Below, piece by piece: positions 24,231 through 35,700 of a stretch of DNA of 64,000 bases. Within the stretch, counting starts at the first letter, position 1, and every line of letters starts with the position of its first letter. Source of the DNA: Rhizophagus irregularis (lineage: Eukaryota > Glomeromycota > Glomeromycetes > Glomerales > Glomeraceae); NCBI RefSeq assembly GCF_026210795.1, contig NC_089431.1, positions 4,774,001 to 4,838,000 on the forward strand, given 5' to 3'. The notes beneath the pieces were generated by a model. It made no database searches, was not told the DNA's origin, and was given only the letters and a program-made list of their open reading frames with translations. Made by a program: the position numbers and the translations under genes.

Positions 24231-24344
24231 ATGATCTATCCTGATACTATTCTGACAACGACAAAGTTATCTCATCTTTTTACAAAAAAACAACTTAAAG
24301 CACTTTTATTTTCACATTTATTTTCCCCGTCTTTTGCATCAATA

Positions 24345-25028
24345 ATGAGAATATCGTTTGCTCAATCGTGTAAATTACACACTTTCTTATTATACACTTT
24401 CTTTTTGGTTGCAATAGCAACCATAATTATGGGAGTGCCTCTAGAGAATGCGCTTATGACTAAGCGAGCCGAGATACAATTGACAGTACCCGGATGTCCC
24501 ACCGGCTACGTATATAAAGCCTCCCTTTGCGACGAAATTAATAGATTGATGGTATTTTGTGAAAATTCTCAAAACCCAGATGATGTCCAAGTAGTATATA
24601 ATGATTGTGGACCAGATGAAACTTGCATTGAACATTATTACGCCATCGAATCTGATCTAGACGTTCCACATGCAACGTGTATTGATAATGAACATCGGGT
24701 CAGAAAATGGGATAATTTTGGTGAACCCGCTAAAGAAACCTGTTCACCGGAAAGGGGTTACGACATTGAATCAACTGATATGGAGATTGCAGTAACGATA
24801 TATGCAAATGATGGAAAACCGATACAAGTAAATATAATTGTTGCGTATAAGAATGGTGTAGAAATTTCTACGGTCTACGATCAGCACAATTACACCAGTG
24901 TGATCCGAAACTATAGTGATGAAAAAATTAAATACTGCTTCACTACAGGATCAGATAACAAGGTAACAGCTTATGCAGCTGGTTGGGATATAGAAAATAA
25001 AACTTTTTTGTTGGATTCTAAAAGTTGA
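24345..25028 (+). CDS. Probable secreted cysteine-rich protein with a KR processing site
   Basis: Unspliced frame of 227 residues from the ATG at 24345; an in-frame ATG at 24231 would add 38 residues, but the later start places a hydrophobic signal-like segment (TFLLYTFFLVAIATIIM) right at the N-terminus. About 40 residues in, MTKR/AEIQ looks like a Kex2-type dibasic cleavage site. The mature part holds about eight cysteines (CPTGYVYKASLC, DCGPDETC and others) and several NxS/T glycosylation sites, then a C-terminal half with alternating hydrophobic residues suggesting beta structure. No known family recognised. A secreted or wall-associated protein, possibly an effector-like protein, fits; the function is unknown. 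Confidence 0.7.
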   Translation: MRISFAQSCKLHTFLLYTFFLVAIATIIMGVPLENALMTKRAEIQLTVPGCPTGYVYKASLCDEINRLMVFCENSQNPDDVQVVYNDCGPDETCIEHYYAIESDLDVPHATCIDNEHRVRKWDNFGEPAKETCSPERGYDIESTDMEIAVTIYANDGKPIQVNIIVAYKNGVEISTVYDQHNYTSVIRNYSDEKIKYCFTTGSDNKVTAYAAGWDIENKTFLLDSKS

Positions 25029-25581
25029 AAATATATATTTCTTTTTTAATGAATTTTTTGTTACAAATACAAAAAAAATTATAGAAAAAAAATATATATA
25101 TATATACCAGAAAAAATTTATTTAGAGCGAAATGATTATAAGAATATCATTTATTAAATTCTTTAAAAATGAATATGTATTTTCTTTATCAATTATTATT
25201 TATTAATTTAATTCGATATTTAAATAAAATTAACCTAAAATTAGTTTTAGAAATATTTTTATCATTAAGGATCGTTGAAGTCAAAATTGAATTTTAAAAT
25301 AAAATTATTAATAATTGCTAACCTTACTAACATTGAAGGTTTTTATTTAACAAATTAACGGAACCATACTAAAAAAATATATATTTATTATAAAACTAAT
25401 TATTATAAAATTAATAAACGGACGGATTAAATTACTTTGCATATTTTAATACATGACTTGTCGCTTCGCATATCGATGAACTTAAACCATATGGTAATTG
25501 TGCATACAAATAATATTCTGAAAATAAGTCATTTTTATTGGCGTAAATAATTACGTCATTCTTCTAGTATATAATTTTTTG
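25029..25581. other. Intergenic AT-rich spacer
   Basis: 3' flank of the secreted-protein gene. A short (AT)n run is at about 25092-25106. Nothing else recognised. Confidence 0.45.
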
Positions 25582-26824
25582 TTCTCTTTTAAAGTAAAAA
25601 TTAAATGGTGATCTTAAATACGATTCGATACAATCATAAATTTTGTAAATTTATTGTAGAGTGTAATAAAATAGCAACAAAGACCATCGACCCGGCTTAC
25701 TTTACTGACAACACGCGGCGTGATGTAGGTCGTAATGTGGGCCAGGTGATTAATTTTCACATACTGTGTTATCAGTGAAATTTTTGTTGGCTTTCAGTGA
25801 AATGAGGAGATCGATGCTCAAAATCCCAACGATCAGAATCCCGTTATAAACACAAGCCCGACGCTCACAACCCTTGTCAAATCATAATTTCGAAAGTTCA
25901 AATCCTGACACTCATTATCTTTTTTTTTTTATTTTTACATTATTTTTTTTAGACGTAATAATTTTGTAATACTTTGTAACGATTATTATTTCTATTAATA
26001 TCAAATATAATAATGATTTTTTAAAATATTTCGCAAAAATTAACGTCTTTATTTTAAAATTATTTTTATTAATATTTAATTTTAATAATCATACTTCGCA
26101 AATTTAATTTATTAATGTTAATAGTTAAAAACAAAAAAAAAAACTTGCTTATATTAAATAAAAATGTAATGTTTTGCTTATAAAGATATTAAATTTTTTG
26201 CTGATTAGAATTTAATAATCATTTTTTATTCATGAGGATATTAAGTGACGGGATAATAATGAGTGTCTGGATTTTGAAATTTCGAGATTATGAATTTTCA
26301 TTATCATAATGGGATTCTGATCGTCAAGATTTCATTTTTCTTTGTTCGAGAAAGGATAAATTAGATCGTGATTCTATGTCAAATGTAAAAAAGGGGCGAA
26401 AATAAATTAAGTAAATAAGATATATTTTCACAATTTCGCCAAGACATCTCCGTAGTTAAGATAAAATCCCCCTACCAACATATGTTTATGTGTATTTTTT
26501 TTAAATTGAAAATTTCGCACGCATTACTGCCATTTTTAATTATTTATTTTAAAAAACATTCGACATATTACAAATAATTACGTGGTTTATGATCGAAAAA
26601 GTTAATCTATCAATATGCTTTAAAATAAATATTCTATAAAAGACTAGGCTAATTATTAATATATTATTTAATACGAAACTGTTTGATAATATGATTTTGA
26701 TTACGATATTGGCTATATATAATTATGACATTAACTCAAAATTAAAGTGTATGACTAATTCGAAATAATTCATTCGATAATTCGATACCATAAGTATAGG
26801 AACATAATTAGAGTATTAAAAATA
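25582..26824. repeat. Segmental duplication, copy 1
   Basis: Matches 38511-38573 (left edge) and 41424-42473 (the rest) in direct orientation with many small indels. Shared landmarks are AAAGTAAAAATTAAATGGTG at the left, CAACACGCGGCGTGATGTAG, and CATAAGTATAGGAACATAAT at the right. The second copy is split by about 2.85 kb that includes a retroelement. It encloses the inverted-repeat element at 25819-26332. Confidence 0.8.
25819..26332. mobile_element. Inverted-repeat element, copy 1
   Basis: About 514 bp with arms of about 75-100 bp: the left outer end AACGATCAGAATCCCGTTAT and the inner CCTGACACTCATTAT both have reverse complements on the right. Internal sequence is AT-rich and non-coding. 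A second copy lies at 41544-42036. Confidence 0.7.
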
Positions 26825-26890
26825 AACGTGTATTAAATTTAAAAAAAATATTATAAAGTTTGTTTCACAAAGCTTATCTGTTTGGTATAT

Positions 26891-27118
26891 TTATTGTAAT
26901 ATAGGAAATATAAATAAATTTTTATTTCTTACATCTAACACAGTACTGAAAATTGTTTCCAGAAAGAAATAAAGCAATGAAACGCAAATTAGAATTTCTC
27001 GACTTTCACAAAAATTACTAAAATTACAAAATGTTTCGAAATTACTACACCCCTCGCTCTTAACCATCGTCAAAATTATGTAAGAAATTGCTATAATACT
27101 TTTAATGTGCAATCCCAT
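26891..27118 (-). CDS. Possible small secreted cysteine-rich peptide
   Basis: A 75-residue frame starts at 27118 with a signal-like N-terminus (IIAISYIILTMVKSEG) followed by CSNFETFCNFSNFCES. As read, the C-terminal part becomes hydrophobic. If a 38-bp segment (ending TTTTCAG, starting GTTTCA) were an intron, the end would read ICYCVRCKK and stop, giving a compact peptide with about seven cysteines; the intron is very short and its donor weak, so this is speculative. No family recognised. It could also be a chance frame. Confidence 0.3.
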   Translation of the reverse strand: MGLHIKSIIAISYIILTMVKSEGCSNFETFCNFSNFCESREILICVSLLYFFLETIFSTVLDVRNKNLFIFPILQ

Positions 27119-27166
27119 CATACATCGAATGAAAGAGTTACCAAATAAATGAAGTATTATACACAC

Positions 27167-29200
27167 ATAAGGATAGCATCTATATCTATATAATCTACAG
27201 TATATAATCTATATAATCTATCTTCTATATAATTAAAAAAAATGTGTTTGTGTGACTAACGTTTAGATTAGCCTGTATAAATTAATTTTGAATTGCTGAT
27301 CCATGTTCTTTATAGTTAAGACTCGCTTTATCGGCAAGTCATTTTGTATATCTAAATATCTAATCCAATTCCGGTTAATGAAATTTTAATCGGAATTTTT
27401 TAAATACTTTTTTTTTTTGGTTTTTTTCCAGCCGATCTAAATTTTTTTTTCCCTTTTCCTTTTTCGGTTTGGTTTTTTCTTTCAAACCGAATTTTTTTTT
27501 CCCAAATACATTCTTTCACTATTTAGGTTTGAATCGATGATCAGATCAAATGTTGCGGCGCCACAGCAATTGTAATAATATTATTTTTTTTGTATCAAAC
27601 TCAATAAAAAAAAAATTTGTCTGACGTTTGGATTAGTCTCCGTATAAATAATTTGATAATTAAAACCCGTGACATGCCTCAGCCTGATCAATTCCAATCA
27701 ACTAATCCAATTTCAGTTAATAAATTTTTACCTTAATCGAAATTTTTTTCTTTGATTATTAATTTTTTTTTTTTCAAATATTTTAACTTTTTTTGGTTCC
27801 TTTTTTTTAAAATTTTTCAAACCGAAAAAAATTTTTTCTCCCTTTTCTTTCAGGCCTGAAAATTTGTTTTTTCTCATTCTTTTCCCGTTTAGGTTTAATT
27901 TTTTTCCCAAACCGAAAAAATTATATTTTTTTTTTATTAAATAATCCCATTGTTTTGGTCTTTTAAGACCAATTTTTTTTTTCACTCTCTTGGATCGGAT
28001 TATTGTCCTTTTTTTTCCAGAATTTTTTTCGTACTTATTTTTTTTTCGGTTTCCTTTTTTTTCAGAAATTTCCCTTTTTTTTAAACTGATTTCTTTCTTT
28101 ATCCTTTTTCTTCCCCCCCAAATTTTTTTAAAATTTATTTTTATTATTAAATAAAAAATAAAATATTATATTAAATATATTTACAAAATTATTATTTTTT
28201 TAAAAAAAATCAATATAACACAGATATAGGAAAATTGACCGACGTTGATAGAAAGATGAGTAAGATTTTTTCAATTAAATTGAACACTGGATAAATAGTT
28301 TGGTTTTTCAAATTCCAATTAATCAATTATAAAATATGTAAAAATATCATTTTTTTTTTGAAGAAATTGTTAATTTAATAATAGATTATTATAACCAAAT
28401 CCATATCCAAAATTCTCTAAATAACTACCAGATTTTTGAATAAAGATTTTAATTCTGTTTAGTTAAATTAAGTACCAAAAGAATAATAATAAATGAAATG
28501 AATAGATTCTAATACATTTGATTATTCAAATATTTTTTTAAGTTGGTTATAAGTCTAAGATTGACGTAATATAAAATAAGAAATAATTATAAAGTTTATA
28601 ATTAATAAAAAATTAATCAAAAAAATGAGGGTGAATGAAAAAATAAGGAGGTAAAAGGGAATAAAAGAAACGAAGGGGGAGTGAGGGAGAAATGAAATGG
28701 AGCAAAGGAGAGTGAAAGAAACAAAAGGAACGAAAAAGATCAAGTGGGAATGAAAAAATGAAAAGAATGGAGGGGGACGAAACAAAGGGAATAAAAAAAT
28801 GAAAGGAACAAAGGGTAGTGTAAAGAGAAGTGGGAATGGAAAAAAAATGAAAATGACAAAGGATAGTGTAAAAGAACAAAAAAGATGAGGTGGGAATGGA
28901 ATAAAAATGAAAGGAATGAAGGGTAGTGTAAAGGAATGAAAAAGATGAAGGAACGAAAAGGAAATAAAAAACAATGGAAAAAATGAAGGAAAGGAAGAAT
29001 AAAAAGAGCAAAAGAGATGAAGAGACAAAAAGAAAACAAAAAAGTGGAGAAGAGACGAAATGAGATAAACAGGGGGACTAAGTAAAAAACAAAACCCATA
29101 AAACTAAAAGAAGAAATAAAGTTAGTAGGGAATGGAAATTACATGTAATAAATAAAAAAATAAAAAACATACCTTAGGCTGGGCAAAAAAAAAATTTAAA
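27167..29200. repeat. Low-complexity T-rich then purine-rich tract
   Basis: 27180-27240 has repeated TATATAATCTA. 27400-28130 is T-rich with recurring AAACCGAA or TTCGGTTT blocks, and two copies of a stretch with GTTTAGATTAGCC or GTTTGGATTAGTC (27260-27410 and 27617-27750) that also recurs inverted near 44195. 28620-29080 is almost pure A/G on the plus strand (GGAATGAAAAA units). Long frames on the minus strand here are serine/phenylalanine strings caused by composition, not genes. Confidence 0.7.
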
Positions 29201-29205
29201 TTCTC

Positions 29206-29226
29206 GTTATTATTATTATTATTATT
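29206..29226. repeat. (TTA)n microsatellite
   Basis: About seven trinucleotide units of TTA/TAT at the start of a non-coding stretch. Confidence 0.8.
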
Positions 29227-29523
29227 GACATGAATTTGATAATGAAAGAAACAAGAATACTGAAAATGAAGAAATCATTAACGAAGAACCATCCAGCGAG
29301 AATTCCAGCAAACATTCTAATAAAGAAAAGTCTGGTGAAGTATTTGCTGAAAAATCTAACGATTTTGGTCATTACTAATATTTGTCTAATATAATTCATT
29401 TATTACTAATTTATTATTTCATTTTTTTTTCATTTTTACAATTATTATTGTTCTTATAAAGTAAGACGTTCAAAGATTTTGAAAACCTGCCAAATTTACA
29501 TGTTAACCTACATTTGATACAAC

Positions 29524-30430
29524 ATGCTAAAACTACACAACTTTATTGAATATACCGGTGTAGGGACGAAAGAGATGCATATGGTGCACAGAATTTTCAA
29601 GAATATCATGCCACAGACAAACCGTAAAAAGATGGAGTTGTATTTGCCAAAGCGCGATACAACGTTATTTGCAGTGCGTCATTTATTCAATAGAGGTATC
29701 AATAGTCATCTTTTCTCTATGAATAATACCTTAATAAATAACCTTCCTAAAATGGCTGATAGATGGTTGATTTAAGTCTTTAGATTTTAATGATGATATA
29801 AGTGAAGGTTTGATTTAAGATTTATATTAATTAATTAATTATTTTTGAATTTTATTTTAATTAGTATTTTTAAATAGTACATTCACTGGATGAACGTTTC
29901 TCAAAGATAACCTTGAAGAAGTGCATATCAAGAAAGGCAATGAAATTTTGCCGAATGATACTGACTTTCATATAGAATTGGCAATATCGCACTAAGATAT
30001 GGATTATTATTTAGCAATTTTTGAAAATTTATATCAGTTCTATGAATATACATGTTTTTTGGCAGAAGAAAATGATACTAAAGTCTTGCATCACCTACAT
30101 ATTGGTGAAGTTGTCACCATAGTTGATGGCGAAACTTTTGCAATCATTCAGTTTTAGCCAAAACAGCAACCAACAGTTCAGTTTCGTTTCTGTTGATGGA
30201 TTTGAATGCCCTGTGTTCAAGCTCCAGTCTACAAATGGACAATGACGTATCTTTCCTATAAGCGTGATTCGTACAAGTACTACACATTTTATTCATTATT
30301 GTAATGGAAATGGGAATGAATGCATCGATGGTCACAATTTCAAAACAAAATGTATATACGAAATCTTTACTTTATTAAAGATGCCTAATATGTATTTATA
30401 TATGCTTTATTTTATTTATGAATGTCATCA
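29524..30430 (+). pseudogene. Decayed coding region of unknown family
   Basis: The first piece (29524-29775) encodes about 83 residues including YTGVGTKEMHMVHRIFKNI and ends in a stop. Further on, an open stretch near 30060-30155 reads AEENDTKVLHHLHIGEVVTI and is cut by a stop, then coding-like fragments (FECPVFKLQS, SYKRDSYKYYTF) continue in changing frames up to about 30290. The composition is less AT-rich than the surroundings and the fragments look like real protein, so I infer a dead gene, perhaps transposon-borne. I do not recognise the family. Confidence 0.4.
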
Positions 30431-31440
30431 GGAAATTTTTACAGGTGATATATAGCGATATATATCACTTTATCGATATATATCCCATTTATTTATAAAA
30501 TGTGATATATATCGATAATAATCACACTCGTCGATTATTAATGATGTGATTAAATCAACAACTATCATCACTAACGATTATTATTATTATCTTATGGTAA
30601 AATAACGTTAGATTATTTATTGTATTAAATAACTTTATATTATTTATTGTTAGATAACGTTAAATTACTTTATTGTTAAATGTGGTTCAGTTTTATTATC
30701 ATATCAATAAAATACATTTGAAATCTATGCTAAATCTATACTAAATTCTATACTAAAACTATACAAATCTATTATGGTATATCTAATCGGATCCCATTGA
30801 AATTCCATGCACCAAAAGATTTACCAAAAAAGAAAGGTCAATTTCAGACCCGTCTATGAAAAAAGAAATTTTGAAACATTAATAAACGTTTCATTATTGT
30901 AAAAAAAAAAAAATAATAATAAGGAAAACCCACCCACCGAATCCCAAAGTGTCCAAAGACCAGGCGTCTAATAAAAAAGAGAAAATTCATAGTGTCAGTA
31001 TAGAATAAATAAATTAAGACAGAAAAAAAAGCTTTTACCGAAAACTGATATCTTGCTTCCAAGGAACTGACCTAATAAGAAAAAGAATAGTTAGAAATCA
31101 TTCGTTAAAATAAAAAAAATTAAATGAAAAAATAATAAACCTACAGAATTGCCGCTAAAAACTGGAAAAAAAGAAAATAACGAACCTTAATAATCGTTTT
31201 GTTAAAAAATATTTTTTTAAAATAAAAAACCCGATATCTACCTTGAAATCTGATGAACCTGATCACATAAAAAAAAAAGAAAATAACGAAACATTAATGA
31301 TCGTTTCGTTATTTTTTTTAAAAAAATATTAATACCTCCCCTCAAAATCCAAAAAACCGATCACCTACAAAATAAAAAAAAAGAACTATTAGTAAAGTTC
31401 GTTAAAATAATAAAAAAATTAAAATAAAAAAAAATTAAGT
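30431..31440. other. AT-rich spacer with a possible distal inverted repeat end
   Basis: 30424-30500 (CATCAGGAAATTTTT, then GATATATATCACTTTATCGAT) is an imperfect reverse complement of about 37175-37245 (ATCGATATTTATC..AAATTTCCTGATG), so a larger region of about 6.8 kb may be bounded by an inverted repeat. Otherwise A-rich spacer with three loosely repeated blocks (GAAACATTAATAAACGTTTC, ACGAACCTTAATAATCGTTT, ACGAAACATTAATGATCGTT). Confidence 0.4.
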
Positions 31441-31499
31441 CTTTATACCAAAATGGTGAGTCTAAGGAAATTTGAAGGCAAAAGATTTACCAGAATGTC

Positions 31500-32540
31500 A
31501 TGTCTAAAGAGACCGAAGAATGCCTAGAAAAAAGGAAAGGGAGGAAAAGAGAAAGAGCAAAGAGAAAGGAAGACGAGTAAAAGAGGGATATGGGAAAAAA
31601 GGAAAGAAAGGGAAGGGAAAAAAATGAAAAAGGTGGAAGGGGAAAAATGAAAGAAAGGGAAAGGGAAAAAAACGAAAAAGAAAAGGAAAAGGGAAAATTT
31701 ACGAAAAAAAGTTTTAGCTTAAACTAAAAAATGCTTAAGTTTTAACGGTAAAATGATCAAACTGCCAATGAAAAAAATGGGAAAAATGAAATAAAACGAA
31801 AGGTAAAAATGAAAAAAAAAGAAGGAAAGTGTAAAAAGGGTGAAGTAGGTGAAAGGGAAAGTGTGAAAGAAAGACAGATGAGAGGGGAAGGAAAAAGAAG
31901 GGTAAAAGAATGTGAATGGGAAAGGGTGAAAGTAATGTTTAATTAAACTTTTAAAAAAAAGTTTAAAAAAATAGTACTTATCGCGTCGCGTTTTAGTAGT
32001 TAATCAATGGAAAGTTGTGTTACATGATATGATACGATACACGTGATTGTTAAATAGCCTCGTTATTTTTAATTAATTATAATATCATGTTACACTAACA
32101 ATGGAGTAATGGAAAGTAATAGAGGAAACAAAAAGGAGAAATAGGACATGATGAGAGACGAAAAGAAGGATGAAAAGAAATGATGGGAAGATGAAGAGGA
32201 GTAATGGGAGACGAAAAGAAATGATGGAAGACGAAAAGAAATGATGGGAAGATGAAGAGAAGGTGAAAAAAAAAGAAAAAAGAAAGCGTAAAAAGGGTGG
32301 AGTGGGTGAAGGGAAAGTGTGAAAGAGACGGATGAGAAGGGAAGGAAAAAGAAGGTTAGAAGAGTATAAATGGGATGGGCGAAGGAAATGGTTAATTAAA
32401 CTATAAAAAAAAAAGTTTAAAAAAATAAACTTATCATCGCGTCTTAGTAGTTTAACTAACAGAAAGTCATGTCACATAATATAATACACGTGATTGTTAA
32501 ATAATCTCGTAACTTAATTATAATATCATGTTACATAACG
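31500..32540. repeat. Purine-rich tract with a ~450-bp direct repeat
   Basis: The plus strand is dominated by GGAAAGGGAAAAA-type purine units. Within it, 31831-32095 and 32286-32537 are direct copies: both run from GTAAAAAGGGTG through GAAGGAAAAAGAAGG and TTAATTAAAC to CACGTGATTGTTAAATA. The offset is about 450 bp. No gene. Confidence 0.7.
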
Positions 32541-32561
32541 CAAATCTATACAGGATTGATT

Positions 32562-32711
32562 AACATTAAATAACTTACAGAAATTTATTGATAAAATCTT
32601 TTAACACTTAATATCATTATTTATTTTTCAGATTATTGTCAATAAATATCATTAATGTTAAATATCTTATAGAAATTCATAGATAAAATTTTTAACACTT
32701 AATATCATTAA
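32562..32711. repeat. Tandem repeat of ~88 bp interrupted by a transposon
   Basis: Units start at about 32562 and 32650 (both run AAATA.CTTA.AGAAATT.AT.GATAAAAT.TTTAACACTTAATATCATTA in general outline). After the transposon, 37066-37112 continues the second unit (CTTTCAGATAATTATCAATAAATATC) and begins a third. The repeat therefore records the empty target site. Confidence 0.75.
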
Positions 32712-35700
32712 GTCGTGATCCGCGAATGATCGGCATCAGATCATATGAGTTGTGTATAGTAAATTTGGGGATAAGATACATTATAACCAGTTGTAATAAA
32801 TTTAAATCTCTCGTTGACAACCTTTAAAAACTGTCATAATGGCTCCAACTTTACACGTTACTTTAATAAAACCAGGAACTATAGTTCCTGAACTTCACTA
32901 TGGACCTTATTCTTTTTATTGGTGGATAATTTCAAACGAAAATGAAACTTTATTTCCGATTAGGCTGGGACAACAGACTAAAGTTTGTCTTAACGAAGTA
33001 GATTTCATTTTAACTATACAAACTGGTTCTGGTAATAACAAATTAATGCCAATGTATTGTTGTCAAAGTGGTTTACATGTTGTTACAGAGCCAAGTTCTA
33101 CAAAGGCTATTTCTACAGCTTATAAAAACCGTTTCAATACTTCAACACGCTATTCAGGGTATCAAGCAATGGGTTGGAATGACAAAAATATCCTTGAAAC
33201 TTTAAAACAAGATATTCAACATATTCCCGTTACTGTTAATGTAGAAAATTGTATAATTTTTATTTATGGTATAGGGACTTCTTCACGCGAAAAATGGCGT
33301 TATGCAGGTTCAGGTTTTCAATCATCCCTTCTTCATATGTATGAAAGAAAGCAGTCAATTTTTGTATCACGGATTGAGGAAAAAAAATGCATTGTTGAAA
33401 TTTACCGAGAATCTGCTTTAATAAAACAATTTAAAGGCGCAACGCCAGATGAAGTGTGGGAAAAAACAGGACAACTGAAAAAATTTACCGGCACACAACT
33501 TTATGGTCTTGATAATCCAATTACAAAAAATCTAATTCAGCAGCATCGAACTCAATGCACTCTTAATGACTGGAATGATGAATATATTTTAGAAAGGTTA
33601 TTTGATTATCATGTAAAAAGAAGAACTCTGGCAAATGCTAATTGGAAATATTTTTTTACAAGTTGGCTTAAAACTGAAAATCCAATAATTGAATTAGAAC
33701 CTGCTTTGCATGCTATATATCCAAAAGGATATGAATTTAGTGAACGTGAATTAAGTGCGTGGCAAACCATGCTAAAAGCAGTTGGTGCAACAAATATAAC
33801 TCCTTGGTTATCTGAAGAATCAAAGGTCAGTAAATTTGTGATATTTTTATTGTTATTTTTTTTATCTTCAAACACTAAAATAAATATTTTTTTATTAGCG
33901 TCAATTATGGACAAAATCACCAAATGGAAAAGCAGACAAGGTAGCATTTGCTGCTTTATATAAAAGTGGTTTTCTTACTAGTATTCCAAAGAATATGCCA
34001 AACGCAACACATACATTTTGGATGTGTTTTGAACGTGCACTTGCTAACAACAAAAAAACTCCTGATGGAAAAAGACGTATACTTTCTATAATTTCCAATG
34101 AGTTTACCTATGGAGAACTAAAACAAAATTTGAATGTAATATTTTATAGTTTTGCTTTATATGTAAAATTTTAATGTACACGTTCTTGAATTATTTATTC
34201 TTTTATTTTTAAAATTATGTAAATAAACTAGACGTAAAAAAGACAATGAAAAATTTGCAAAAAATTATTACTGATACAATAATGTAAAATTTTATATTGT
34301 TTTTATAATAAATATATACAGGTTGGTTCACATACTATTGTAGAATCTCGCAAGCATGCACGTATCAATGGTTATGGATCCCCTCCACTTGTAAAACCAA
34401 TAATTTGCCGAAGAAGGTTTACACCTGAAATGCTTGAACAAATTGACAGATTTTTAAATGATAAAGAATTTGTCAATATGAGTTCATACAAAACTGATGC
34501 AAAATCAGGAAAACCAATCAAATACTTACAAGACACGAAAAAAGCATTATGGGAAAGATTTGCAGAAGAGTATCCTAATGGTATGCGTCGTACATCTTTT
34601 ATGACATGTCTTGAAGGTGGTCAATATGTGTACTGAGAAAATTTAGGTGGATTATGTTCTACATGTAATGACTGTGGTTATATGGTATTTGGAGATATTG
34701 GAGTAATTATTTCTGCCCATGTTATGGATGAACCTCTGAAGGTAAAAATAAATTTTATTAAAATTTGCAAGTATGAATTCTAATATATTTTATCTTATTA
34801 GAAACGTTTATTAACAAAATCACAAGAATTGCGTCAATACATACGTCGAGAATATTCAAAAGAACTGGAGGTTACAGCAGCTGGTATCGCGGTTCATAAT
34901 TCCTGTATTAGTCATTGTATACGACATGCCTTTGGAGACTGTAATCTTAATCATCCAGTTACCTGTTCAAAATGTGAAAGTATTTTTAGTTTTTTTGAAG
35001 AATTAAAAGCAGCAATAAGTGAAGAGTATTTTGAAATTCTTGATGAATATCAGCAAAAACTCATAGCATGGATGGCACATCATGCCCGTAAAACATACTT
35101 GAATATTCATGTACGAACAAATTTAGAAGAATTGGATGAAGAAGGTGCTGTAATGATTGTAGATTACAAAATGAGGATATTACCTCAAAGTGCACGTGAG
35201 ACCAAAACAGAGTTTTTTGGAAAACGCGGTTGGAGTTTTCATTCTGTACTTGTATATACCAAAAATATGGAACAAAATCAACTGGATGTTCAAGTATTTG
35301 ATCACTGGTCTAACGATATGCGCCAAGATGCATGGTTTACTGCATCTTCCCTCCATACTGTAATTGAAACATTGAATCCAAAACCCAAATGGGTAACAAT
35401 AATGTCAGATAACGGCATGCATTACCACTGTACAGAGTTAATGTTGATTATTGCACATTGGAAGGAGTGGTATAATATAATTCCTCGCAAATGGATCTTT
35501 CTTGAAGCAGGAGAAGCCAAAACTTCGATTGATTCACATCATGCACAGGTGCATTCTGCTATATTATTATATTGAGAGTCAAAGATAATACTGATTGAGT
35601 GATTGATCAATTCATTGATAATAATAAGGTTTCTCAAGCAATGAAAAGATACGTAAAGCTTGGATATGATGTTATTTCTGGAGATGATATCGAATTAGCA

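Noticed and set aside
25895-25920. B-box-like AGTTCAAATCC in the inverted-repeat element
   Set aside because: No A box at a suitable distance and no T-arm stem; it is part of the element's inverted arm.
28555-29099. Three long overlapping minus-strand frames rich in F, S and H
   Set aside because: They read through the purine/pyrimidine low-complexity tract in all three frames, so they reflect composition only.
33609-34098. Minus-strand frames opposite the transposase exons 1 and 2
   Set aside because: The plus strand carries the conserved spliced transposase; these have no similarity or start context.
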